From NCBI GenBank assembly GCA_018873225.1, contig JAEILZ010000001.1:3720001-3784000 (forward strand): a stretch of 64,000 nucleotides of DNA, given 5' to 3'. Shown one piece after another: positions 22,742-33,026 of the stretch. The position numbers were made by a program, and so were the translations under genes. How positions within the stretch are numbered: the first letter of the stretch is position 1; each line of letters begins with the position of its first letter. The notes under the pieces were generated by a model. The model was not told the DNA's origin and searched no databases. It was given only the letters and a program-made list of their open reading frames with translations. This stretch comes from [Phialemoniopsis] sp. UDSM-2020 (Eukaryota > Ascomycota > Sordariomycetes > Thyridiales > Thyridiaceae).

Positions 22742-24329
22742 ATGGACTTTCAAACTACTCAGTATGTCAAAAATAGCCCGGTCATCTCTCAGCACTACCC
22801 CGCCAAAACCCTTGTCTCTCATATCTGTGAAGCAACTCATCTAGGATGAATAGGAGTTTGCTAACTCTCTTCTAGTCCCCTGAAGATCTTCGATCTGGCG
22901 AAGAAACAGGGCAAGTTTGTCTATGCCTCAGCGCCTATGGTCCGGTATAGCAAGGTATGCATCGCCAATTCTTCTCTCCCCTAAGTTCACACAAGGTTGC
23001 CTGACTTTGCGCCCCTCGGAATCCTAGCTTGCCTTTCGTCAGACAGTATACGAATATGGCACCGATCTCTGCTGGACTCCGATGATTCTCGCCAAGGAGT
23101 TCAACCGGAACCATTTCGCCCGCGATAGCGGTAAGCATCCGCACCAGCTCCTCCCGAAGCCGCATCACGAGAACAGATCAGGCTGACATGCATGTGCGGG
23201 ACAACAAAAAGATCTCACCCTGTCGACCTTCGGACCTCAGCCGCCCACCATCGTGCAGTTTGGCGCCAACCTGCCGCTCGAGCTGTCCCGCGCCGCCTCC
23301 CTGGCCGCCCCCTTCGTGAGCGGCGTCGACCTCAACTGCGGCTGCCCGCAGGGGTGGGCGTGCGCCGAGACGCTTGGCGCCGCGCTCATGGAGCAGCGCG
23401 AGCTGGTGCGTGACATGGTCGTCGAGACGAGGCGGCGCCTGCGCGAGGACGGGTGGGACGTTGGTATGGAGGCCGACGTGGACAGCAAGAAGGGAAGGAG
23501 CGTGAGCGTCAAGATACGGGTGCACAAGGATCTTAGGTGAGTGACCACTTTCCCGGCCCTTCTTGTCACTACCACACTAAGCTGATGACTCCGTAGGAAA
23601 ACGATAGACTTCATCGAGACCGTTCTAGGGCCTGACCAACAGCGGCATATCGACTTTCTCACCATCCACCCTCGTACGAGGTACACCCCCTCGCGGGAGG
23701 CCATCAGTGTCGAAGCCCTCGAGCTCCTCACTTCCAAGTACGGAGACCGTGTGCCTATTCTTGTGTCAGGCGACGTCTTCACTCTGAATACCCTGCCCTA
23801 CACATCACCACTCCTAAGTCATAATAATGATATGCCGTTGAAGTCGGTCAAGTCCTGGGAAGCACCGACCAACGGCCACGCCAAACCCGCATTCAAAGAG
23901 CTCCCAGACGAACCCATCCCGTGGAAGACTAAGACATCATCATCACCAGATACAACGCCGCCAGTCGCCCCGCACCTCCCCAAGCTCGCCGGTCTGATGT
24001 CGGCCCGCGCCATCCTGACAAATCCGGCCCTCTACGCCGGTCACGACAAGTGCCCATGGGAGGCCGTGGAGCTCTTCATGAACAAGGCGGCTCGCGCACC
24101 GCTGCACCTGAAGCTCGTGCTGCACCACCTGACCGAGATGTGCGGCCCGGGCATGGGCCCCGACAAGCGGTCGCTCCTGAGCAAGAAGGAGCGCATCGAC
24201 ATGCTCGAGTGTCGGAACATGTGCGACCTGATCGATTTCCTGGACGAGAAGATGAGCAGGTACATGGAAGGGAGAGAGAATGGGATGAGGAGGATAGAAG
24301 TCAGGTCTAGTGATAGGGAGAAAGGCTGA
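22742..24329 (+). CDS. dus4: tRNA-dihydrouridine synthase, Dus4 type, 419 aa
   Basis: Exons are 22742..22761, 22876..22954, 23028..23130, 23212..23536 and 23597..24329. The first exon is only 20 nt (MDFQTT plus two bases) and was found by matching donor GTATGT to the phase needed for HPLKIFDLAKKQGKF; its branch site GCTAAC precedes the acceptor. Dus enzymes are FMN-dependent and reduce uridine in tRNA. The Dus4 class modifies U20a and U20b in the D-loop. Signatures are FVYASAPMVRYSKLAFR, DLCWTPMILAKEF, the catalytic-Cys motif DLNCGCPQGWA, HPRTRYTP and LVSGDVFT. An insert of about 60 residues rich in Pro, Ser and Thr (near 290-345) separates LVSGDVFT from GLMSARAILTNPALY, where the family usually has a short loop. 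Confidence 0.92.
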
Positions 24330-24799
24330 TTTTGAAAATTTGTGGGGGCCGAGGAGCATAGGGGGCAGGCCTTGATTAATAGAAATAATGGATTAATACT
24401 CTTATGAGAGTTCATATTATGCTACCTCCTTTGGGTGGACGACCGTAGGACATGTTCGCATATCTTAACTCCTTCTCTGGGGCATGCCTACATGACGAGG
24501 CACTGAGGCGCTTCAAACCTAAAAGTCCTGGCCTTCGTCTGAACACGACTGGCTCTTGAAAAAATGTACTATGCAGGCCTGATAAGCCTTGCTTGCTTCC
24601 ACCTGGACCCCGTGGTATGATGGATATAAAGGGAAACCTCTCAAAGCAACGCTGTTGAGGAGGGGGGGAATCAAATTGTTCCCTGCTTATGCATTCCGTG
24701 ACCCATGTCCGGATTAAAACTCCAACTCCTCCATCACGGACTTGACCACTTTACCAAGTTCGTGGTAATTCCTCGCAAACGCCAAAAGAGAGTGCGCCC
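24330..24799. other. Intergenic, convergent 3' ends
   Basis: This 470-bp gap lies between the Dus4 stop (+) and the cyclin stop (-). It contains only short antisense-type frames. Confidence 0.5.
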
Positions 24800-26248
24800 C
24801 TAATCATCATCCCTAACTTCGCCCTCGTCCGACTCGGAAAGCCGGCTCCGCTTCTGTTGCCTCTCTCCATCGTCCGAGTCCGGTTCAACGCTCTTGCGTT
24901 TGATGCCGGGCGACAGTAGCGCGGCCTTGCCGTTTGGCCTGCCCTGATGGTGATCAAGGTCGTTGGCTGCGGCCTTAAGCGCAACATCTGAATCTCCTTG
25001 TGAAGCCAGTAGATCTGGTGGCACGAAGGAGGCGTTCTCGTCGTCCCTTTCGCGCTCTCTCGGGCTAATAGTGCCCCTGTCATTAGGCAGGGGCGTACCG
25101 TTGTTGCTCGAGCCAACGTCTGTCTGGCTCAAGTCGCCTCGTCTCCTAGTATTCTCGAGGCTGAATTTCGGTGAGCCTTGGTAGCTTGTGTTCTGCTTCT
25201 TGAGCGGGTTCTCGATATAGAAGGCCTCCATGACTTCAATCGCCTTGACGACCTTGTCCTCATCTGCGCTGAGAAACTTCCACCACGGCTCGTCGTTAGA
25301 ATCCGCGATCTTCTCGTCGGTGAGCGTGCTGGCAAAGAAGATGGAGGCGACGGCGATGTCCCGAGCGTCCATGAGAAGCGGCAGTACCGTTAATGCTGAA
25401 TCATTGCAAAAGGTCCATGCAGCACCCCTAATGCGCTTGGAAGTTAGCAGATCCAGCCGATTAAGCTGATTCCACAGTTGCTCGTAGGGATTGGTGACCA
25501 TGAGGTCGAACGTAAGGACTTCAAGCATCAGCTCCTCGTACATGAGGATGCTGTCACGCCAACGCCAATACTCTTTGCTCTGCTCGTCGATGATCAACTT
25601 GGGATTCTTCTGGGCTACCTTTGCGACAGCGATGATGATGTTCTTCGTCTTGAAACAATTCTCTTCGGTCTTGTTGGCTAGAAACAAGGCAGTCGCAGCG
25701 ATATTCTGACGAAAGGAACGTGATTAGCAAGTGGTAGCGTGTCATCTTGGCCGCGGCTCATTACTTACGTAGTGATGTATGCCACCCTTCTCCTCGACCA
25801 TGCTGTAGCGCATGTAGAAACGGTGGAAGAAGACGCTAGCAACGAAGAGGGTGACGGATGGGAGTGCATGTGGCTCGATGATGATGCCAGCCTGGTAGAT
25901 GAAGTTGACGCCTTTTGCTCGTCTTATCTTCTCTTCGGCTGGCGGCAGGCCGTCGAGTATGCTGGGCGAGCTGAGCACCTCATCTGGAGAGTAGAGCCAT
26001 TGGCTCGGTGGTGTCCGTGCGGGTGTTCGCGGCGCAGACGGCGCTGGTGAGGGGGGATGCCTTCTTGATTGCGACCGGGGCGGTGATGTTCTTGAACTGA
26101 GGGAAGGAGGCGAGGGGACTGCTGGGGGGACGTCACGGCGCCGCGATGGCGACTTGGACTGGCGGTCATCGCGTTGCGGGGGTCGGGGAGGTATTGATGG
26201 AGGCTGATACCCTTCCCTGGCCGGGCGATACTTGTCGATGCTCGCCAT
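24800..26248 (-). CDS. P-TEFb-type cyclin (cyclin T/K family, Pch1-like), 461 aa
   Basis: Exons are 26248..25769 and 25705..24800, with a 63-nt phase-0 intron (GTAAGT...TCAG). The N-terminal 75 residues are Pro/Ser/Arg-rich and disordered. The cyclin fold starts with SQWLYSPDEVLSSPS and contains RAKGVNFIYQAG, VASVFFHRFYMR, ATALFLANKTEENC, KEYWRWRDSILMYEELMLE and VLTFDLMVTNPY. This is the pattern of transcriptional cyclins (T/K, S. pombe Pch1). Such cyclins activate a Cdk9-type kinase that phosphorylates RNA polymerase II and Spt5 during elongation. The last 130 residues are polar with a probable nuclear signal (GIKRKSVEPDSDDGERQQKR). Cyclin C and cyclin L are less likely given this signature set. 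Confidence 0.85.
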
Positions 26249-26819
26249 CCTCGTAGACGATGGTGTGCCTCGCGAGGCAACAGGAGAAATGTGCGACTGG
26301 ATCCGAGGCTTGGTTAAAAGTTGGCGGGATGAGGGAAGAGAGCGATGCGCATCTGATCGAGTGATGAGCGGAGCGCCGCCTTGGAAAACGCGGCCGTGTT
26401 AAGCGAAAGCCTGGGAGATCTGGGGGTCGATTTTATTGCAGATTGACTGATATCGGCTCTTATCACGCCCGTTGAGGCCCGTGCACCGCTGAAATGGCCT
26501 TTGTTGCTCAGGTTGCGTTATGATTGGCTTGCATAGGGCCTAAGTTTCGGGCCTGTGTCAATGTCTTTCTGGCTTGAACGTAGTGCACAAAATACTTAGA
26601 ATTGCTTCTGGCGTTTATGCCTACAACTCAATCTGCAGGGTACTTTTCGACGCATAGAATGTCCCGGTGCCTGCTATCCAGAAAAAAGCTAGGTCCTGGA
26701 AGCTGTATGCGACAACAGACACCCTCGGATGACAGCAAGCTTGCAAGTCTCGAGCAGCTTCAAATTTTGTGATATTGGTCTGCACGACATATATCGAATA
26801 GTGTCACCGAAAGTCGCCC
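26249..26819. promoter_or_regulatory. Divergent promoter of the cyclin and prp4 genes
   Basis: These 571 bp separate the head-to-head starts of two nuclear RNA-metabolism genes. No specific motif could be assigned and no convincing frame is present. Confidence 0.4.
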
Positions 26820-28526
26820 ATGATGATGCACCCGTCGCGTCAGGCCTACGTGGAGGAGGCTGAATCGGAGGTAAGGCATCCTCCGCATCGTCACATGAAG
26901 GCTTCACAGCGGCTCAAAAGCACAGCTCCTGACCTAACCTATCCTTCTGCTCTACAGGACAGGGGCATTGATCTAGCAAACATCCGTAAGTTGAACCCGC
27001 AAAGATCTCATGAGCGGCCATTAACGCCTACTTTAGCCACCGACAATGACTACGATATACCGTCCACGACTACGGGCATTGCTCCAGAAAAGGCGTCGGC
27101 GATTCTTGCACAGTTTGAACGCAAGCGCTTAGCAGCTACGATTATCGTTCCGACAGACGATGGCAAGGTGCGCGCAAAGTTACGAGAGATGGGCGAGCCC
27201 ATCACCCTGTTTGGTGAAGATGTTGCCGATCGACGGTCGCGATTGCGCGAGCTCCTCACCGTCCAGGCTGAGCAGGGCACCCTCGAGAAGCCGGATGTGG
27301 ATATGGAGGATGCGGGAGAGGCCGAAGAACAAGACGAACAGGAGGAGGAGTTCTACACAGCTGGTGGACAACAACTCCTCGAAGCACGCATCGACCTCGC
27401 AAAATATTCGCTACCGCGAGCGAAACAACGAGTCGCGTTCCAGAAGGCTGAATCAAAGATTCCTCTACGGACCCATGTCAAATTCCGCAAACAGATTAAG
27501 GAGCGACTTCAAGGTTTTGAGTTGCAGGCAAGTCAGCCTATCGGGGAACGTAACATCAGCATGACGAGGATATCGCCCAATGGCGAAATGGTTGCGGTGG
27601 GAAACTTTGGGGGCACCCTCTCGCTTGTCGGCGTACCCAACCTCGACAGTATCAAGACATTCCGCGGTCATACGCAGAAGATCAGTGGTATCTCCTGGTT
27701 CCCGGGGGCAACGTTGTCCGACTCCAATGTCTCCTCCGAGGCTGTGAATCTTGCCTCTGGAGGTGCAGAAGGCAACATCCACCTGTGGAGTCTCAACCAG
27801 GACACTCCACTATCAACACTTTCGGGACATAGCCAGCGTGTCTGCCGAGTAGAGTTCCACCCTTCCGGGAAATACCTTGCCTCGGCATCTGACGATACTT
27901 CCTGGAGACTTTGGGACGTTGAGACCACATCTGAGCTCTTGTTGCAGGAGGGCCATTCCCGAGGTGTGTACGCGGTCAGCTTCAACACAGACGGCTCCTT
28001 ACTTGCGAGCGCGGGTACAGACAGTATTGGGCGGATCTGGGATCTACGGACTGGGCGAACAGTGATGATCTTGGACGGGCACATGGATGGGCACATTAAA
28101 CCGATCTATGCTCTAGACTGGGGCTCTGACGGGCACCGAGTCTTGAGTGGATCGGCGGATGGTTGGGTCAAGTGTTGGGACGTCCGAAAGGTTCAGCGCG
28201 GCGGTGGTCTTGGTGCACACAGCAGTACCGTATCAGACGTGAGATGGTTCAAGGGCATTGATGACCCTCTGCTGGGGACGCCGCCAGGCGTGGACGAGAA
28301 AGGCGTGCAACAACCAAAGAAGGCGTCGACATTCTTTGTGTCGAGTGGGTTTGACCAGAAGGTCAACATCTTCTCGGCGGATGACTGGTCGCTGGTCCAG
28401 TCTTTGAGTGGTCACACCGGCCCAGTCAGCAGCGTCGATGTGAGTCGCGACGGCAAGTGGATCGTCAGTGGTGGCCACGACAAGACAGTCAAGCTCTGGG
28501 GCCGTGACGATGGCCAGCCGCTCTGA
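26820..28526 (+). CDS. prp4: U4/U6 snRNP protein Prp4, WD40 repeats, 539 aa (568 if the intron is retained)
   Basis: Preferred exons are 26820..26870 and 26958..28526. The 87-nt intervening piece begins GTAAGG, ends CTACAG and contains CCTAACC, so it looks like an intron; yet it is a multiple of three with no stop, and the unspliced frame is also open. Spliced, the protein reads HPSRQAYVEEAESE then DRGIDLANIRK. Prp4 motifs follow: an SFM-like region (KVRAKLREMGEPITLFGED, ADRRSRLRELL) and a C-terminal WD40 propeller from about residue 245 with repeats such as GHSQRVCRVEFHPSGKYLAS, ASDDTSWRLWDVE, LLASAGTDSIGRIWDLRTGR and VSGGHDKTVKLWGRD. It belongs to the U4/U6.U5 tri-snRNP and is needed for pre-mRNA splicing. 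Three ATGs are stacked at 26820, 26823 and 26826, and the true start is uncertain. Confidence 0.93.
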   Translation: MMMHPSRQAYVEEAESEVRHPPHRHMKASQRLKSTAPDLTYPSALQDRGIDLANIRKLNPQRSHERPLTPTLATDNDYDIPSTTTGIAPEKASAILAQFERKRLAATIIVPTDDGKVRAKLREMGEPITLFGEDVADRRSRLRELLTVQAEQGTLEKPDVDMEDAGEAEEQDEQEEEFYTAGGQQLLEARIDLAKYSLPRAKQRVAFQKAESKIPLRTHVKFRKQIKERLQGFELQASQPIGERNISMTRISPNGEMVAVGNFGGTLSLVGVPNLDSIKTFRGHTQKISGISWFPGATLSDSNVSSEAVNLASGGAEGNIHLWSLNQDTPLSTLSGHSQRVCRVEFHPSGKYLASASDDTSWRLWDVETTSELLLQEGHSRGVYAVSFNTDGSLLASAGTDSIGRIWDLRTGRTVMILDGHMDGHIKPIYALDWGSDGHRVLSGSADGWVKCWDVRKVQRGGGLGAHSSTVSDVRWFKGIDDPLLGTPPGVDEKGVQQPKKASTFFVSSGFDQKVNIFSADDWSLVQSLSGHTGPVSSVDVSRDGKWIVSGGHDKTVKLWGRDDGQPL

Positions 28527-29586
28527 AAAGCCAGTGCTATGAGTAGTGTATGAGGAATAGACATGATACCCTTTCAATTCTCGCCATGCTGCTCGGTGTA
28601 TTACGGTGTACTGTAGTGAAATACAGGTGGTCGGCTCAGTAAGCGACACAAATGGAGTGCAGCACCCACGATAATATCGACAGCTGCGCCTAAGCGGCCC
28701 GTCAAGTCTTCTATGCCGCAAGAGGAATGAGAGATTGGGAGACGGGATCGCAAATGATCCAGATTGGGTGTGCTTGTGAACATGGGAATTAAGCGTGAAT
28801 CATGTCGGTAGCGTGGTATTTTGCGGGTTCGCGAATCACAGAGCTGTCCATTTCCCCCGCATTGTCCCGATCCAGACTTACCCGACTCAGCAGGGCGGAA
28901 GCATGATCGACGCTTAGAAGCCACTAACCGGGGGGCCTGAACTTTTTTTTATTCAGCGCGTGCAGGGCTCTCGACAGGCGAGTGGGCTGATGATGAAAAT
29001 GGTGCCCGCAGGTGGCCCAGGTGGTGTGGAGGTGCCAGAAAAAAATACGGAGGTAGTGCCAAGGCAGCGGGAGCCCAATAAAAGCCCTTTTTTCTATTTT
29101 TCATGCAGCACTGCCCGCTAATAAACTTCCCTGACGCGAGACCATTTCCTGCTTCCTACTCTTCTCCTCTCCTCTCCCTTTCCTCACGTAAAGGTTGAAC
29201 CTTTTACTCAGATTCCCGCCAAACGCACAACGACTGCGCAATCAGCACAGAATACAGACCCGAATCTTCGCCCTCATCCTGGCACAAATGCATATGAACC
29301 CAATCGACGACGTCTCTTCCGCTTTCTTCAAGTACCAGATGCGTGTACCCGGCCCCCAGCGACACCTACGAAGTTCCCTATCTGAGATCCGCTGCGACGC
29401 TCAGCGACGACGCGGCGAGCCTTGAACGACTCGCTTCGTCGTACGGCGAGAGGCTTGATTCCCCGCCAGTCCGAGAAAGCAATCACCAACACCCGCCGAA
29501 CACAGTATACGTTCGCGCATCCTGAAACACATGAAGACGAAATAATCACCTAATCAAACCAACACCAACGCCTCACCTACCGAACC
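28527..29586. other. Intergenic region and long leader of the Psk1-like kinase
   Basis: These 1.06 kb contain the prp4 3' UTR, a promoter with pyrimidine tracts near 29150-29190, and a leader of probably 300-400 nt carrying a uORF (29288-29425). Confidence 0.5.
29288..29425 (+). other. Upstream open reading frame in the Psk1-like kinase leader
   Basis: Codons ATG CAT ATG AAC open a 45-residue frame ending at TGA 29425, 161 nt before the kinase ATG. It overlaps a second, non-ATG frame (29343-29525) with protein-like composition. Whether it is translated is unknown. Confidence 0.4.
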
Positions 29587-31239
29587 ATGATAGCACCTGT
29601 GAACCCCGCGCTCACTACTGTGCGCGGGTTCCAAGGAACTCCGGTCACTTCCGGCGACGAGGATAGTGACCATGGCGTCCGTGCTACACCTTCTCCCCGA
29701 CCCCAGGCCACCCCTCGTCGTGGTCGCAAGAAGCGTCCCACTATGATCGACGATGTCGTGAGCGCCAACTGCAGCCCGGTGCTGAAAGCAGCCCCGTCCC
29801 CCGCCGGTGTCAGTGGCATCGCCAAGCTGCGTATGCAGATGGAGCCGCTCAGCCTGGATACTGCTTCCTCTTCGCGGGCTAGTTCCATAACCCGTGTCGA
29901 TAGCCGCCAGTCTATGGCATCGCACTCGGGCCAGATGCATGGCGACAGCCGAGCAAGCACCATCACCAGCAATGCCACCAGCAGCAGGGATCGCGCCGCC
30001 AGCAGCAATACTAGTAGTGACGATACCAGCTCCGAGGCCACCACTCACTACGAGATCAATCTGGAGAATGATTTCGTGAGCGAGAGTGTCCGAGATCGTG
30101 GGTCTGGCATGGCAGGAGCTCTCTTGGCAGACGCGGTTGAGGGTGGGCTAGTCCGCCAGTCTCGTAAGATGACGGCCGACGACTTCGAGCCGCTCCGATG
30201 CCTAGGCAAAGGCACCTATGGTACTGTGCTGCTGGTCAAGCAGCACCGCACGGGCAGACTCTACGCACAGAAGCAGTTTAAGAAAGCCTCGCTTGTGGTG
30301 CAAAAGAAGCTTGTCGAGCAGACCAAGACCGAGCGCCAGATCCTCGAGTCGGTGAATAGGCATCCCTTTGTAGTCAAGCTGTTCTACGCTTTCCAGGACC
30401 AGGAGAAGCTCTACCTCATTCTGGAGTACGGCCAGGGCGGCGAGCTGTTCACTCACCTCAGCACGGAGAAGATGTTCTCTGAGCCTACAGCTGCTTTCTA
30501 CATGGCGGAGATGATACTCGCGCTGTCCCATCTGCACGACACCCTCGGTGTCGTTTACCGGGACCTCAAGCCTGAGAACTGTTTGCTCGACGCAGAGGGC
30601 CATCTCCTGCTTACGGACTTTGGCCTCTCCAAAGTTGCCATCGACTCTTCGGATTCTTGCAACTCGATGCTTGGGACCGTCGAGTATATGGCTCCCGAGG
30701 TCATCCAGGGGCAGAAGTATGGGAAAGCGGTCGATTGGTGGTCGCTGGGAGCCCTGGGCTACGACTTGATGACCGGCAACCCACCTTTCCGTGGCGGCAA
30801 TCGTACCAAGATTCAGGAGAACATCCTCAAGCAGAAGCTGGTGATGCCTTATTTCCTCGGTCCTGATGCCAAGGATCTCCTGACGCGCCTCTTGAAGAAG
30901 GACCCAAAGAAGCGGCTGGGAGCCAACATGCCCAAGGACCTCGAGATCATCAAGAAGCACCGCTTCTTCCGCAAGATTGATTGGAAGAAGATGGAGGCTC
31001 GGGAGGTCGAGCCCCCTATCCAGCCCATGATCACCGACCCTGAGCTTGCGGAGAACTTTGCACCCGAATTCACCGAGTTGTCGCTCAGTCCCGTGGTGAC
31101 CTCTATGAGAGACGACCTGTGGAGCGGCGTTTCTGGCCGGGACGGCAATGTTAAGGACGAGCTGTTTGGCGGTTTCAGTTTTGTCGCTTCAAATAGCCTG
31201 CTCGAGAGCGATGGATTCCGCTTTGCCACGGCGGTCTAG
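29587..31239 (+). CDS. AGC-family Ser/Thr kinase, Psk1/S6-kinase-like, 550 aa
   Basis: Single exon. The N-terminal 195 residues are Ser/Thr-rich and look disordered. The kinase domain starts near residue 199 (FEPLRCLGKGTYGTVLLVK), with ATP-anchoring Lys in YAQKQFKKA, catalytic loop YRDLKPENCLL near 322, DFG near 343, VEYMAPEVIQG, and VDWWSLGALGYDLMTG. The AGC tail has a turn-motif candidate (SLSPVV) and hydrophobic motif FGGFSF, the usual target of TORC1/TORC2. The sequence resembles S. pombe Psk1, an S6K-like kinase that phosphorylates ribosomal protein S6 under TORC1; the assignment is from motif pattern. The activation loop reads SCNSMLGTVEY rather than the common TxTFCGTxEY, so the PDK1 site may be a Ser. 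A second S6K-like kinase (Sch9) lies about 10 kb away. Confidence 0.88.
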   Translation: MIAPVNPALTTVRGFQGTPVTSGDEDSDHGVRATPSPRPQATPRRGRKKRPTMIDDVVSANCSPVLKAAPSPAGVSGIAKLRMQMEPLSLDTASSSRASSITRVDSRQSMASHSGQMHGDSRASTITSNATSSRDRAASSNTSSDDTSSEATTHYEINLENDFVSESVRDRGSGMAGALLADAVEGGLVRQSRKMTADDFEPLRCLGKGTYGTVLLVKQHRTGRLYAQKQFKKASLVVQKKLVEQTKTERQILESVNRHPFVVKLFYAFQDQEKLYLILEYGQGGELFTHLSTEKMFSEPTAAFYMAEMILALSHLHDTLGVVYRDLKPENCLLDAEGHLLLTDFGLSKVAIDSSDSCNSMLGTVEYMAPEVIQGQKYGKAVDWWSLGALGYDLMTGNPPFRGGNRTKIQENILKQKLVMPYFLGPDAKDLLTRLLKKDPKKRLGANMPKDLEIIKKHRFFRKIDWKKMEAREVEPPIQPMITDPELAENFAPEFTELSLSPVVTSMRDDLWSGVSGRDGNVKDELFGGFSFVASNSLLESDGFRFATAV

Positions 31240-33026
31240 GGCATGGATCGTGGCGAGGGAATACGCAGAATGGAACCACGGCGTGAAGGGACGGCGGTGG
31301 CATCGTGAAGCGCCGGGCCTGCGGGCATTGGAAGTAGCCCATATTGGAGGAATAGTTGTTTTTGTTTATTTCCTACGCCTTCTCGATGTTTGGTATGAGA
31401 GGCTCTCAGCAATCACTCTGCCTACACATCGTATTTTTTGAGCATGACCAGTTCGGCATCCAGGACGATTGAAGTAGCGTTATTATGCATACGGGCATGG
31501 CCGCAAGTCTTTGGCCCAAACATTCCTGTTGTAGAAGGGATATCGATAGCTCATTACTCGGTAACATGTAGACGGATGAATTGATTTACAGCATCTCTAT
31601 GTACCTCGAATTATGCGGCTCAATTGTTGTACCGAACCGGACAAGGTGACGCTATAGACCAAGCTATCGCAGGCCCAGTAAGCCGCTATAAGGGGATGGT
31701 CCGGCGCTGATGTCAACGGGTTGAGGCTGTGCACATCAAGTCCCTCGAAACGGGCGGTCAATTATTAGATCTCAGTAGTTAGTGTTCCAGATGGATCATT
31801 CTCAACCTTGTCAGGACGTTGTCCGTATGTCGCAGTAAGTCAGCCTAAAACAAAACGCTGCTTGGCCCTCTATATTCTAGCCTCGGATTCCGCACCTTAG
31901 CTGCAGGCATTCCCGATGCAGGGGTTCAAGATAGGTCATCGTGCTGTTTCCAACCTGCCCGAGACGGGCAGTACACGGTAGTGTACTGTACAACACACAG
32001 CTTGGCAGTATCGTTCGTCAAATATTGCTCGCCAAGAGACGCACAGAGCAAATGAGACCGCGCGGGACGCGTGTCGTTCAACGGGCTCTTTTTGTGCTGA
32101 GAAATGCACAGGCCGAGACTGGCCAGTACGAAGCTGATCGTCGTCCACGTCCCGGGGGAACACTGGGGATAAGAGTTATGGGGCGCTCCGGCACTGTTTT
32201 CTTGCTCTGTCAACACTGACTAACACGGCACCGGAAGGCTTGGCTGATGACGGTTATCTTCGAGCTTTGCTTTCGCGCGAAGGAATGTCCTCGAGTCGGC
32301 GGGGATCCTCTCTAAGCGGGCTGTGTTTGAGATGCACTGAGAGGAAGAGAATTGCGCGTACATAGTCTTGGCTTTCCTCTATCTTGCTCTTCGTTGTTGC
32401 CCGATGAGAAAAGCCTTCATAGTGGGCTACATGAAAGTACCCTGAATAGAGTACATCCGGGAGAACTGCGCACACAACAGTGGCCAATTAGTGGCTCTTG
32501 GCTGTGGGCCTCAGCACTATCATGCTAGGTGGTGGTAGATGCTGAATGAAGGCATATTTATTCGCGCCGAAGGAAGAAGGGGGGAGGAGGGAAACAGGGG
32601 TCGACTGTGCCTTAAATAATACTCAAGTTTGAACGGGTAGGCATCGAGCCCAGCATTTGGGGATCCGCGATGGCCGTCCGGGACTCGGCATGCTGAAGCG
32701 GCGTGATTCAAGACCCGCCGCCTCGGGCCCGAAGCCACGGCCCCAGCGGCCCCGTACTGGACCCGGTACTGGGACCGGCGAGGAGTTCCTCGCTGCACCG
32801 ACACTTCGGAAAGAAGACAACATCATGTCTGGATAGTATTGAGCAAGAGAGGGCATCATTTCAAAGGAATCCACTTCATCTCCTCGACCCATGAGAATCG
32901 GTGTGATGTTGTTCGAAATGATTGTTATAAAGAGAGGACATGACACCGGCTCTGTCCAGGTCGAGTGTTACCTGCAGATATCATCTATTGTCTTTTACTG
33001 AGAGTACTACCGAAATTGAAATCATC
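31240..33026. other. Intergenic region
   Basis: This 1.79-kb gap lies between the Psk1-like stop and the amidase start. No frame has domain content. An in-frame ATG at 32940 could extend the amidase by 29 residues, but the extension lacks family similarity. Confidence 0.5.
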
